This document shows, in pieces, positions 7,389-16,036 of a stretch of 64,000 bases of DNA (position 1 is the stretch's first letter; each line of letters begins with the position of its first letter). The translations under genes were made by a program, and so were the position numbers. This stretch comes from Streptomyces sp. NBC_00091 (lineage in GTDB: Bacteria; Actinomycetota; Actinomycetes; Streptomycetales; Streptomycetaceae). The notes under the pieces are model-generated. The model saw only the letters and a program-made list of their open reading frames with translations. It was not told the origin of the DNA and did not search any database. The stretch covers positions 930,001 through 994,000 of the forward strand of contig NZ_JAPEMA010000001.1 of assembly GCF_026343185.1 (NCBI RefSeq). The letters run 5' to 3'.

Positions 7389-8864
7389 TCAGGCGGCGAG
7401 CTTGGCCAGGGTCGCGTCGATGCGGGCCAGCGAGCGCTCCTTGCCCAGGATCTCCAGGGACTCGAAGAGCGGCAGGCCGACCGTGCGGCCGGTGACGGCC
7501 ACGCGGACCGGGGCCTGGGCCTTGCCGAGCTTGAGGCCGTGGGCCTCGCCGGCGGTCAGGACGGCCTGCTTGAGGGACTCCGGGTCCGACCAGTCGGCGG
7601 CGAGGAGGTTCTCCCGGGCCGTGGCCAGCAGGGCCGCGGGCTCGCCCTTCATGGCCTTGTCCCAGGACGCCTGGTCCTCGACGGGCTCCTTCAGGAAGAG
7701 GAAGTCCACGTTCGCGGTGATGTCCGAGAGGACGGTCACACGGGTCTGGGCGTGGGGCGCGATCCGGGCCCAGGCCTCGGCGTCGAAGTCCTCCGGCGCC
7801 CAGTTGGCGTGCGGGGCGCGCAGCCAGGGGGCGCAGGCGTCCGCGAAGGCCTTGGGGTCCATCCGGCGGATGTGGTCGGCGTTGATCGCCTCGCACTTCT
7901 TGAGGTCGAAGCGCGCCGGGTTGGCGTTCACGCCGTCGATGTCGAACTTCGCCACCATCTCCTCGATGGAGAAGATGTCCTGATCCTTGGAGAAGGACCA
8001 ACCGAGGAGCGAGAGGTAGTTCAGCAGGCCCTCGGGCAGGAAGCCGCGCTCGCGGTAGAGGTTGAGCGAGGACTCGGGGTCGCGCTTGGAGAGCTTCTTG
8101 TTGCCCTCGCCCATCACGTACGGCAGGTGGCCGAACTGCGGGACGGCCTTGGCGACGCCCAGCTCGGTCAGCGCCTTGTAGAGGGCGATCTGGCGGGGGG
8201 TGGAGGACAGCAGGTCCTCGCCGCGCAGGACGTGCGTGATCTCCATCAGCGCGTCGTCGACCGGGTTGACCAGCGTGTACAGCGGGGCCCCGTTCGCGCG
8301 GACGATGCCGAAGTCCGGCACGTTCTCCGGGGTGAAGGAGAGCTCGCCGCGGACCAGGTCTGTGAAGGTGATGGTCTCGTCGGGCATCCGGAAGCGGACG
8401 ATCGAGCTGCGGCCCTCGGCCACGTACGCGGCCACCTGCTCGGCGCTGAGGTCGCGGCACTGGCCGTCGTAGCCGGAGGGCTTGCCGGCCGCGCGGGCGG
8501 CGTCGCGGCGCGCGTCGAGCTCCTCGGTGGTGCAGTAGCAGTGGTAGGCGTAGCCGCCGTCCTGGAGCTTCTTCGCGATGTCCGCGTAGATGTCCATGCG
8601 CTGGGACTGGCGGTACGGGGCGTGCGGGCCGCCGACCTCGGGGCCCTCGTCCCAGGTGAAGCCGAGCCAGCGCAGCGAGTCGAGCAGCTGGTCGTAGGAC
8701 TCCTCGGAGTCGCGGGCCGCGTCGGTGTCCTCGATGCGGAAGACGAACGTACCGCCGTGGTGGCGGGCGAACGCCCAGTTGAAGAGGGCGGTCCGGACCA
8801 GGCCCACGTGGGGGTTGCCGGTCGGGGAGGGACAGAAACGTACGCGGACGTTCGCGTTAGCCAC
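7389..8864 (-). CDS. gltX: glutamyl-tRNA synthetase (likely non-discriminating)
   Basis: GltX attaches glutamate to tRNA-Glu. In actinomycetes, which lack glutaminyl-tRNA synthetase, it also charges tRNA-Gln, and the product is then converted by the GatCAB amidotransferase. The 491-residue protein has the class I motifs: the HIGH-type sequence within [16 protein letters not shown] near residue 15 and the KMSKS-type KKLSKRD near residue 255. The start overlaps the end of the upstream FAHD gene by 8 bp, showing a two-gene transcript. The nearby leftward cluster of three tRNA-Glu and two tRNA-Gln genes holds exactly its expected substrates. A strong hairpin follows. Confidence 0.96.
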   Translation of the reverse strand: MANANVRVRFCPSPTGNPHVGLVRTALFNWAFARHHGGTFVFRIEDTDAARDSEESYDQLLDSLRWLGFTWDEGPEVGGPHAPYRQSQRMDIYADIAKKLQDGGYAYHCYCTTEELDARRDAARAAGKPSGYDGQCRDLSAEQVAAYVAEGRSSIVRFRMPDETITFTDLVRGELSFTPENVPDFGIVRANGAPLYTLVNPVDDALMEITHVLRGEDLLSSTPRQIALYKALTELGVAKAVPQFGHLPYVMGEGNKKLSKRDPESSLNLYRERGFLPEGLLNYLSLLGWSFSKDQDIFSIEEMVAKFDIDGVNANPARFDLKKCEAINADHIRRMDPKAFADACAPWLRAPHANWAPEDFDAEAWARIAPHAQTRVTVLSDITANVDFLFLKEPVEDQASWDKAMKGEPAALLATARENLLAADWSDPESLKQAVLTAGEAHGLKLGKAQAPVRVAVTGRTVGLPLFESLEILGKERSLARIDATLAKLAA

Positions 8865-9645
8865 GCTTGATCACCCTGTTGGTGAGAGTGCCGATGCCTT
8901 CGATGGTGACGGCGACCTCGTCGCCGACGTTGAGGGGGCCGACTCCTGCCGGGGTCCCCGTGAGGATGACGTCGCCCGGGAGCAGCGTCATGGCCTCGCT
9001 GATGTGCACGATCAGGTCCTCGATGGAGCGGACCATGTCGCTGGTGCGGCCGAGCTGGCGCTGTTCGCCGTTCACGGTGCACTGGATGGTCAGGTCGCTC
9101 GGGTCGAGGTCGGTCTCGATCCAGGGGCCGAGGGGGCAGGCGCTGTCGAAGCCCTTGGCCCGGGCCCACTGCTTCTCGCGCTGCTGGACGTCGCGGGCGG
9201 TGACGTCGTTGGCGCAGGTGTAGCCGAGGATCACGTCCTTCACGCGCTCCTTCGGGACCTCGCGGCACATGCGGCCGATGACCACGGCGAGCTCCGCCTC
9301 GTGGTGGAGGTCCTGGGAGAAGGAGGGGTAGACGATCGGGTCGCCCGGGCCGACCACGGAGGTGGAGGGCTTGAAGAAGGTGACGGGCACCTCGGGGACC
9401 TCGTTGCCGAGCTCCGCCGCGTGCTCCCGGTAGTTGCGGGCGATGGCCACGACCTTGTTCGGGAGCACGGGCGGCAGCAGCCGCACCTTGTTCAGCGGGA
9501 CCTTCGTGCCGGAGAGCTCGAAGTCCGCGAACGGGATGCCCTTGATGATGTCGAGGACGAGCTCACCTTCGGCGCCGGGGGCAGTGCTGCCCTCGACCGC
9601 GCCGAACGCGACATTGCCGTCGATCGAGAACCTGGCGATGCGCAC
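8857..9645 (-). CDS. fumarylacetoacetate hydrolase (FAHD) family protein
   Basis: A 262-residue FAH-fold hydrolase or decarboxylase acting on a 2-oxo-acid-type substrate. The conserved region starts at [16 protein letters not shown]. Metal ligands are visible in [11 protein letters not shown] (ExE) and in [11 protein letters not shown], and the C-terminal [15 protein letters not shown] is the family signature. The first about 60 residues are a typical N-terminal domain. It is co-transcribed with gltX (8-bp overlap), an association seen, as I recall, in many actinobacteria without a clear metabolic reason. The true substrate, for example acylpyruvate, oxaloacetate or 5-oxopent-3-ene-1,2,5-tricarboxylate, cannot be read from sequence. 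Confidence 0.9.
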   Translation of the reverse strand: MRIARFSIDGNVAFGAVEGSTAPGAEGELVLDIIKGIPFADFELSGTKVPLNKVRLLPPVLPNKVVAIARNYREHAAELGNEVPEVPVTFFKPSTSVVGPGDPIVYPSFSQDLHHEAELAVVIGRMCREVPKERVKDVILGYTCANDVTARDVQQREKQWARAKGFDSACPLGPWIETDLDPSDLTIQCTVNGEQRQLGRTSDMVRSIEDLIVHISEAMTLLPGDVILTGTPAGVGPLNVGDEVAVTIEGIGTLTNRVIKRG

Positions 9646-9756
9646 GTGTTGCGTCTGCCCCTCTGTATTTCCGCTGGCTGGAGTCTGCGGACTCCAGGCT
9701 AACGCGGTGGGCGGCGACGCTCCGCGCTCCTTTACGGCGCCACTACTGCGGAGGGA

Positions 9757-9927
9757 CTACTGTCCCGCGGCGACCGGCGCGTCCATGAGGACGGTGCGGC
9801 GCGGGTTCGCGGTCTGCGTGGGCAGCTCGACGGAGTGCTCCGGGGTGGCCGGCGCCGCCTGCAGCTCCTCGGCGTCCGTCAGGTGCGCGAGGGTGGTGCG
9901 GCGGGGGTTGGCTATGTTGCGGAACAT
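9757..9927 (-). CDS. small peptide with duplicated ANPRRTxL motif, function unknown
   Basis: A 56-residue product, MFRNIANPRRTTL at the N-terminus and TANPRRTVLMDAPVAAGQ at the C-terminus, with an acidic middle (LTDAEELQAAPATPEHSVEL). The two copies of ANPRRTxL are separated by about 33 residues. There is no signal peptide or membrane segment. ATG 9927 is preferred because GAGGACGAC lies just upstream; ATG 9942 would add MRTTQ. The gene lies upstream of, and on the same strand as, the FAHD-gltX operon with a 111-bp gap, and faces away from cvnA1. I do not recognise the family. The short length and duplicated motif resemble a peptide precursor or a small adaptor, but no modifying enzyme gene is adjacent. 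Confidence 0.6.
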   Translation of the reverse strand: MFRNIANPRRTTLAHLTDAEELQAAPATPEHSVELPTQTANPRRTVLMDAPVAAGQ

Positions 9928-9942
9928 CTGCGTCGTCCTCAT

Positions 9943-10522
9943 CGGAGTTTCGGGCCCTCGGCTCGTTCGTGGGATGAGGGTTGTCTGATGCGCCGGGTGT
10001 GGCGCCAACCCTTTAACAGGCAAGGCTAAACATCCGAATCCCCGACTGAACCGGTAAGTAATGGCCACAGCCATGTGAGTTTGCTCACCAATGACCGGGC
10101 AATCCGGGCATTACGGATGGTCAACTTCTCCCGTCGAAACGGACATTGCGCCACTGAATGCGCCATTCCGCTCCTGATCATCTCGACTGGGACACCTTGC
10201 CGGACGCAGGCTTTGGTTGACGTAAGTCCGTTTCCTCCCCATAGTGCCCCCACATCGCGTAGCCCCCCTGTCACAAGCCGTGACCGGCTCGCCGGGGCGA
10301 CACGCGCACCTTGTTGGAGATCCCCCACTGTGCTGGAATTCGCGGGACCGCCGCGGGTATCAGCCGGCGCGCAGGTGGCGCAAGAGAGCGCCGCGCGCGG
10401 CGGCAAACGAGAGGGAGACGCGCCGGTCACCGACGACCACCATGGGGCCGTCAGTGCCCCACGACTCGACACCGTTCCGCCCTTCACCCGGCGGGACGCC
10501 TGGTCCAGAGGTTGCGACGCTA
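9943..10522. other. 580-bp intergenic region upstream of cvnA1 and the NPRRT peptide gene
   Basis: No convincing gene is seen. The region is visibly richer in A/T around 10010-10220 than its flanks, consistent with divergent promoters, and contains the CRP-like palindrome at 10074-10089. The part from about 10300 on is open in the cvnA1 frame but has no ribosome site or family resemblance. Confidence 0.5.
10074..10089. promoter_or_regulatory. CRP-like binding site
   Basis: TGTGAGTTTGCTCACC fits the TGTGA-N6-TCACA pattern of CRP-family regulators with only the last base off; the inner GTGAG-TTTG-CTCAC is a perfect palindrome. It lies in the divergent region between the NPRRT peptide gene and cvnA1. 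Streptomyces Crp recognises a GTG-N-N-type palindrome of this shape; binding here is inferred. Confidence 0.5.
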
Positions 10523-13500
10523 GTGCAGGGACGATTCAAGAGGGATGGCAGCGCTGCGGCGGAGCAGGAGCCGCGCGGCGGGATTGACCGTGGCTCCTCG
10601 CCCCAGCACGCCCAGAACCGCGGGCCGGCTGTCGAAGGAGCGGGGCCCCACACCGCCGCTCCGGTGAAGGCGAAGGGCCGCGGCAAGTCCGGCAAGGTCG
10701 CCAAGCCCGGCAGGGGCAAGGGCAAGACCGAGTCGCCCGCGGCCGAAGAGGCGATACCGAAGGCCCCCAGCGGGCCCGGTTCCCGTCTCGCCATGCAGAA
10801 CTGGCGCATCAGCACGCGACTGGTGTCGCTGCTGACCCTGCCCGTCGTCGCCGCCACCACGCTCGGTGGCTTCCGCATCAACGACTCGCTCGAGGACATC
10901 CAGCAGCTCGAGCACATGCAGCTGCTGACCACGATGACCCGGCAGGCGACCAGCCTCGCCGCCATGCTCCAGGAGGAGCGGGACAAGTCGGCGGGTCCGC
11001 TGTCCGTCGACAAGTCGGGCCGGGCCAACAGCCTCGTCGAGGGTGTCCGCGACCAGACCGACTCCGCCGCCAAGGCCTTCGCCGCCGCGACCGACAAGGT
11101 CGACAACGCGGAGGACAAGGACGAGACCCTCAAGTCGATCCGCAACAACATCCTCCAGATCGGCCGTCAGCTCACCGGCATCGAGGACATCCGCAAGAAG
11201 GCGTACCAGAACGGCGCCCAGCAGACCGTCACCGAGTACAACGCGCTGATCGTCTCGCTGCTCTCGCTCTCGCAGGACATGGCCCAGGCCACCTCCAACC
11301 CCGAGATGATCAAGCGCACCCGTGCCCTGGCGGCGTTCTCCTCCGCCAAGGAGTACGCCTCCATCCAGCGCGCGATCATCGCCGCCTCGCTTCCCGAGAG
11401 CGGCGACAAGCAGGGCAAGCTGGAGGAGAACGACCGCCTCTACGCCCTCTCCGCGCTGCGCGGTGAGAGCCAGGCGAAGAAGACCTTCGAACTCGTCTAC
11501 CAGGGCAAGCCCGAGGAGCTCCTCAGCGCGCTCGGCGACGGCAACTCCGAGATCGGCAGCGCCGACCACTACGCCCGCCGCGTGCTGAGCACCCAGGGGC
11601 AGTTCGTCAAGGAGAAGAACCGCTCCTGGATGGACTGGTACGACGCCGACGACACCAAGCTCCGGGCGATGCAGCAGATCGAGCTGTCCCTGCTCGAGGA
11701 CATGGAGCAGAAGGCCCGCGAGCTCAAGAACGAGTCGCAGCAGGACGCCATCATCAACGGTGCCCTGATCCTCCTCGTCCTCGGTGTCTCCCTCATCGGC
11801 GCCTTCGTCATGGCCCGGTCCATGATCCGCTCGCTGCGCCGCCTGCAGGACACCGCGACGCGCGTCGCCCAGGACCGTCTGCCCGAGCTCGTCAAGCAGC
11901 TCTCCGAGTCGGACCCGCAGGACGTGGACACCTCCGTGGAGTCCGTCGGCCTGCACACCCGCGACGAGATCGGCCAGGTGGCCGCGGCCTTCGACGACGT
12001 GCACCGCGAGGCCGTCCGCCTCGCCGCCGAGCAGGCCCTCCTGCGGGGCAACGTCAACGCGATGTTCACCAACCTCTCGCGCCGCTCGCAGGGCCTCATC
12101 CAGCGTCAGCTCTCGCTCATCTCCGAGCTGGAGTCCCGCGAGGCCGACCCGGACCAGCTGTCCTCCCTCTTCAAGCTCGACCACCTCGCGACCCGCATGC
12201 GCCGTAACGGCGAAAACCTCCTCGTCCTCGCGGGCGAGGAGCCGGGCCGCCGGTGGACCCGCCCCGTCCCGCTCGTCGACGTGCTCCGCGCCGCCGCGTC
12301 CGAGGTGGAGCAGTACGAGCGCATCGAGCTGGCGGCGGTGCCCGGCACCGATGTCGCCGGCCGCGTCGTCAACGACCTCGTGCACCTCCTCGCCGAGCTG
12401 CTGGAGAACGCCACCTCGTTCTCCTCCCCGCAGACCAAGGTCAAGGTCACCGGTCACGCGCTGCCCGACGGCCGCGTGCTCGTCGAGATCCACGACACCG
12501 GTATCGGCCTCTCCCCCGAGGACCTCGCGGCGATCAACGAGCGGCTGGCCTCGCCGCCGACCGTGGACGTCTCCGTCTCCCGCCGCATGGGCCTGTTCGT
12601 GGTCGGCCGCCTGTCCCTGCGACACGGCATCCGCATCCAGCTGCGCCCCTCCGACTCGGGCGGTACGACGGCCCTCGTCATGCTGCCGGTGGATGTCGCC
12701 CAGGGCGGCAAGAAGCCGGGTCCGACGCCGGGTGCTGGCGGTCCGCAGGGTGGTCCCGGTGGCGCTCCCGGCGGTCCGGGTGCTCCCGGCGGCCAGCAGG
12801 CCTCCGTGCCCGGTGCGGGCGTACGTCCCCCCGTGGGCGCGGGCCCGCAGCGCGGCCAGGTGGCCGGCGGCAACCAGCGTGCCGCCCTGCCGGGGCGCGA
12901 CGGCGGAGCCGGTCCGCAGCAGCAGCGTCCGCAGGGCCAGGGGCCCCGTCCGCAGGGCGGTCCCTCCGCCGCGACGGGCCAGTCCCAGGGCCAGGGTGCC
13001 TTCGGCGGCGGTGCTCCGCTGCCGGCCCGTGGCCAGGGCGGCGGTCCGCAGGCCCGCCCGGCCGGCGGTCCCGGCGGGTTCCCGCAGCAGCAGGGCAACG
13101 GCTTCGAGCGGCCGCAGCCGCCGCAGGGCCAGCCCCAGCAGGGCCAGCAGGGCCAGCCTTCACAGGGTCAGCAGGGTCAGCCCTCGCAGGGCCAGCAGCA
13201 GTCCGGCGCCGCGGCTCCGGTCCAGCGCAGGCGGCCGCAGCTGCCGCCGCGCGGTGGCGCCCCCCGTCCGGAGCTCCCGGCCACGGGCGGCCCCGCCGGG
13301 GTCCCGCAGGCCACCAGCTGGGGCGCGGCCCAGGGCGGCCACGAGGTCCCGCGCGGCCACGACGAGCTGTCGGGCCCCGGCTCCACGGCCGAGTTCGCCC
13401 GCCCGGACTTCAACGCCCCGCCCCCGCAGGCCGGCGGCAACCCCGCCAACGGCGCCACCGGCCAGTTCGAGCGCCCGCAGCCGGGCGGCCCGATGGACCC

Positions 13501-14212
13501 CGGCGGGGCCGGCCAGTTCGCCCGCCCGGGCGGCCCCGGTGTCGGCGGCGGCTGGGCCGAACAGCAGCAGCCGCAGGCCCAGCAGCCCGGTGGCTACGCC
13601 CCCGCGCCGGCGCCGCGCGCAGAGGCTCCGCGCCTCCCGCAGGCGTACCAGCCGGAGGCCCTGCCGCCGGCTCCGGCACAGAACGCCCCCGAGGCGCGCA
13701 GCCCGATCTTCGACACGATGGAGTCGAACTGGTCCCTCCAGGGCGGGCAGCAGCCCGCCGGGCAGGGACACGTACCCCAGCAGCCGCAGCAGCAGGCGGC
13801 TCCGGCCGCCCCGGCTCCCCAGCAGCGCGGGCAGCAGCCGCTGCCGCAGCGCGGCCAGGAGTTCGCGGCCGATCCCGCCGCGGCGGCCACCGGCAGCAGC
13901 CCGACGGTCAGCTGGAAGTCCTCCCCCAACGACGAGCTGATGCGCCAGGCCGAACGCGTGCGCCAGCCCGCCGCCGGTGGGATCACCACCTCGGGGCTGC
14001 CCCGCCGGGTGCCGCGCGCGAACCTCGTCGCGGGTACCGCCCAGCAGCAGTCGGACACCCAGGCGGGCCCGCAGGTATCGCGTGCTCCGGATGACGTCCG
14101 CGGCCGCCTCACCAACCTCCGTCGCGGTATCCAGCAGGGTCGCCAGGCCGGCACCACCGGCCCCGCGACCGGCAGTTACCACATCGACCCCACTTACCAG
14201 CAGGAGCGATAG
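10523..14212 (+). CDS. cvnA1: conservon sensor-kinase-like membrane protein CvnA (first cvn operon)
   Basis: CvnA is the membrane sensor of a conservon, a four-protein module that resembles eukaryotic G-protein-coupled signalling. The 1229-residue protein has a basic N-terminus, a membrane segment at about 95-115 (RLVSLLTLPVVAATTLGG) and a nitrate/nitrite-sensor-like extracellular domain. A second membrane segment at about 411-433 is followed by a HAMP linker. The histidine-kinase-type ATPase domain has its N box ELLENATSF near 625 and DTGIGLSPEDL near 660. Residues about 731-1229 are a disordered tail rich in Pro, Gln and Gly. There is no canonical phospho-His dimerisation motif. GTG 10523 (VQGRFKRDG) is preferred over upstream in-frame starts. 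The downstream gene starts one base past the stop. Confidence 0.93.
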   Translation: MQGRFKRDGSAAAEQEPRGGIDRGSSPQHAQNRGPAVEGAGPHTAAPVKAKGRGKSGKVAKPGRGKGKTESPAAEEAIPKAPSGPGSRLAMQNWRISTRLVSLLTLPVVAATTLGGFRINDSLEDIQQLEHMQLLTTMTRQATSLAAMLQEERDKSAGPLSVDKSGRANSLVEGVRDQTDSAAKAFAAATDKVDNAEDKDETLKSIRNNILQIGRQLTGIEDIRKKAYQNGAQQTVTEYNALIVSLLSLSQDMAQATSNPEMIKRTRALAAFSSAKEYASIQRAIIAASLPESGDKQGKLEENDRLYALSALRGESQAKKTFELVYQGKPEELLSALGDGNSEIGSADHYARRVLSTQGQFVKEKNRSWMDWYDADDTKLRAMQQIELSLLEDMEQKARELKNESQQDAIINGALILLVLGVSLIGAFVMARSMIRSLRRLQDTATRVAQDRLPELVKQLSESDPQDVDTSVESVGLHTRDEIGQVAAAFDDVHREAVRLAAEQALLRGNVNAMFTNLSRRSQGLIQRQLSLISELESREADPDQLSSLFKLDHLATRMRRNGENLLVLAGEEPGRRWTRPVPLVDVLRAAASEVEQYERIELAAVPGTDVAGRVVNDLVHLLAELLENATSFSSPQTKVKVTGHALPDGRVLVEIHDTGIGLSPEDLAAINERLASPPTVDVSVSRRMGLFVVGRLSLRHGIRIQLRPSDSGGTTALVMLPVDVAQGGKKPGPTPGAGGPQGGPGGAPGGPGAPGGQQASVPGAGVRPPVGAGPQRGQVAGGNQRAALPGRDGGAGPQQQRPQGQGPRPQGGPSAATGQSQGQGAFGGGAPLPARGQGGGPQARPAGGPGGFPQQQGNGFERPQPPQGQPQQGQQGQPSQGQQGQPSQGQQQSGAAAPVQRRRPQLPPRGGAPRPELPATGGPAGVPQATSWGAAQGGHEVPRGHDELSGPGSTAEFARPDFNAPPPQAGGNPANGATGQFERPQPGGPMDPGGAGQFARPGGPGVGGGWAEQQQPQAQQPGGYAPAPAPRAEAPRLPQAYQPEALPPAPAQNAPEARSPIFDTMESNWSLQGGQQPAGQGHVPQQPQQQAAPAAPAPQQRGQQPLPQRGQEFAADPAAAATGSSPTVSWKSSPNDELMRQAERVRQPAAGGITTSGLPRRVPRANLVAGTAQQQSDTQAGPQVSRAPDDVRGRLTNLRRGIQQGRQAGTTGPATGSYHIDPTYQQER

Positions 14213-14635
14213 TTGAGTTCGATGAGCCAGGCGGCACAGAACCTGAACTGGTTGATCACCAACTTCGTGGACAACACCCCCGGGGTGTCCCACACGGTGG
14301 TGGTCTCCGCCGACGGACTCCTTCTGGCGATGTCGGAAGGTTTCCCCCGTGACCGGGCCGATCAGCTGGCGGCCGTGGCCTCCGGCCTGACCTCGCTGAC
14401 CGCCGGCGCCTCCCGGATCTTCGAGGGCGGCGCCGTCAACCAGACCGTGGTCGAGATGGACCGCGGGTTCCTCTTCCTGATGTCCGTCTCCGACGGATCC
14501 TCCCTGGCCGTGCTCGCGCACCCCGAGTGCGACATCGGCCTCGTCGGCTACGAGATGGCCCTCCTCGTGGACCGCGCCGGCAACGTCCTCACCCCGGACC
14601 TGCGCGCGGAGCTCCAGGGAAGCCTCCTCACCTGA
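14213..14635 (+). CDS. cvnB1: Roadblock/LC7 domain protein CvnB (first cvn operon)
   Basis: A 140-residue single-domain Roadblock/LC7 protein, the family that binds and regulates small GTPases of the MglA type. Conserved stretches are LNWLITNFVDNTPGVSHTVV, SADGLLLAMS and VEMDRGFLFLMSVSDGS. The TTG start at 14213 immediately follows the cvnA1 stop and sits 6 nt after AGGAG; an ATG three codons on is possible. Only four residues differ from CvnB2 over the whole length. It probably acts on CvnD together with CvnA at the membrane. Confidence 0.94.
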   Translation: MSSMSQAAQNLNWLITNFVDNTPGVSHTVVVSADGLLLAMSEGFPRDRADQLAAVASGLTSLTAGASRIFEGGAVNQTVVEMDRGFLFLMSVSDGSSLAVLAHPECDIGLVGYEMALLVDRAGNVLTPDLRAELQGSLLT

Positions 14636-14785
14636 CATCCCCACCCCCGGCCGGACGGTACTTCCGGCCGGGGGACCAGGTCCCCGGACCCGGAATCCCA
14701 GTACCCACCGACAGGCCGTCATGTCCCCCCACCGGCCGCCCTGTCAGACGGCACGCTGACCACTGCTGTCCAGCCCGGAGGATCA

Positions 14786-15178
14786 ATGACCCCGCCCCCC
14801 GCCTACCCCGACGCGTACGGAGACTCGTACTCGGAAGGCGACCAGCCGCTCGTACGCCCGTACGCGATGACCGGCGGCCGGACCCGTCCGCGCTACCAGC
14901 TCGCCATCGAGGCGCTGGTCAGCACCACGGCCGATCCGATGCACCTGTCCGGCCTGCTGCCGGAGCACCAGCGCATCTGCACCCTGTGCCGTGAGGTGAA
15001 GTCGGTCGCGGAGGTCTCCGCCCTGCTCTCGATGCCGCTCGGCGTCGCCCGGATCCTCGTCGCCGACCTGGCGGAAGCCGGCATGGTGGCCATCCACCAG
15101 CCGGGCAATGGAGAGGCCGGCGGAACGCCGGATGTAACGCTGCTCGAGAGGGTTCTCAGTGGACTTCGCAAGCTCTGA
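14786..15178 (+). CDS. cvnC1: DUF742 protein CvnC (first cvn operon)
   Basis: A 130-residue DUF742 protein. The core runs from LVRPYAMTGGRTRPRYQLAIE to LLERVLSGLRKL and contains a winged-helix-like region (VKSVAEVSALLSMPLGVARI, VADLAEAGMV). DUF742 proteins are the third partner of conservons and associate with the other three; the biochemical role is not settled. ATG 14786 follows GGAGGATCA. The 150-bp gap after cvnB1 has no terminator. The gene overlaps cvnD1 by 20 bp. CvnC2 has a similar core but a Gln/Pro-rich N-terminal extension missing here. Confidence 0.93.
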   Translation: MTPPPAYPDAYGDSYSEGDQPLVRPYAMTGGRTRPRYQLAIEALVSTTADPMHLSGLLPEHQRICTLCREVKSVAEVSALLSMPLGVARILVADLAEAGMVAIHQPGNGEAGGTPDVTLLERVLSGLRKL

Positions 15179-15743
15179 CGGTGGGGCGGCTCCTCGCTCC
15201 ACCACCTCCGCGAAGATCGTGGTGGCGGGCGGCTTCGGCGTGGGCAAGACCACGTTCGTCGGCGCCGTCTCCGAGATCAACCCGCTGAGAACCGAGGCCG
15301 TCATGACGTCCGCGAGCGCGGGCATCGACGACCTCACCCACACCGGCGACAAGACGACCACCACGGTCGCCATGGACTTCGGCCGCATCACCCTCGACCA
15401 GGACCTGATCCTGTACCTCTTCGGTACGCCGGGCCAGGACCGCTTCTGGTTCATGTGGGACGACCTGGTCCGCGGCGCCATCGGCGCCATCGTGCTGGTC
15501 GACACCCGCCGGCTGGCGGACTGCTTCCCGGCGGTGGACTACTTCGAGAACAGCGGCCTGCCGTTCGTCGTGGCGCTCAACGGCTTCGAGGGGCACCAGC
15601 CCTACACGCCGGAGGAGGTCCGCGAGGCCCTGCAGATCGGCCCGGACGCGCCCATCATCACCACCGACGCCCGCCACCGCGCGGACGCCAAGAGCGCGCT
15701 CATCACGCTCGTCGAGCACGCGCTGATGGCCCGCCTGAAGTAA
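15159..15743 (+). CDS. cvnD1: Ras-like GTPase CvnD (first cvn operon)
   Basis: A 194-residue small GTPase, the switch of the conservon. The P-loop GGFGVGKTTFVG lies at residues about 24-35, the switch region contains TKTTTTVAMDFG-like residues, and the G3 motif is LFGTPGQDRF near 90. The N/TKxD motif expected in Ras proteins is replaced by ALNGFEG, a known variation in MglA/CvnD-like proteins. GTG 15159 overlaps the end of cvnC1, so translation is coupled. Only five residues differ from CvnD2. A long hairpin terminator follows, ending the operon. Confidence 0.94.
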   Translation: MDFASSDGGAAPRSTTSAKIVVAGGFGVGKTTFVGAVSEINPLRTEAVMTSASAGIDDLTHTGDKTTTTVAMDFGRITLDQDLILYLFGTPGQDRFWFMWDDLVRGAIGAIVLVDTRRLADCFPAVDYFENSGLPFVVALNGFEGHQPYTPEEVREALQIGPDAPIITTDARHRADAKSALITLVEHALMARLK

Positions 15744-15762
15744 CACGCATGACAAGGCAATA

Positions 15763-15806
15763 CGCAGGGGGCGGGCTGTGTTCTCGAACACGGCCCGCCC
15801 CCTGCG
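15763..15806 (+). terminator. terminator of the first cvn operon
   Basis: A stem of about 20 bp (CGCAGGGGGCGGGC..., one G-T wobble) with a CTCG loop starts 20 bp after the cvnD1 stop. Confidence 0.9.
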
Positions 15807-16036
15807 TTCATAACGTTTCGACAGAGAATTGCCGCCAGTCGGACACAGCGTGCGGTCGCCCGGTGCCGCTGCGCGCACAACTGGCCCCGTTTTTGCCGCA
15901 GCTCGCTCTTTATGTCCGATTTATGTGGGGCATATGGCTTGCGGAATGGCCAGATTCAACTGTTTGGAACACGGCACTTAACCGTGCTGGAATTCAACGA
16001 ACTAGCTAGTAGCACCGCCGAGAGGTTGTTGGTCGA

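Noticed and set aside
10000..10035. Possible iron box (DmdR/DtxR type) near the NPRRT peptide gene
   Set aside because: Only a few bases match the TTAGGTTAGGCTAACCTAA consensus; too weak to claim.
10520..12625. Long open frame (701 codons) on the strand opposite cvnA1
   Set aside because: It is the antisense shadow of a high-GC gene: composition is low-complexity and no family motif or ribosome site is seen, while the plus-strand frame is a clear CvnA.
12720..13900. Repetitive CAG/GGC-rich DNA
   Set aside because: It encodes the Pro/Gln/Gly tail of CvnA1 in the proper frame and is not a separate repeat element.
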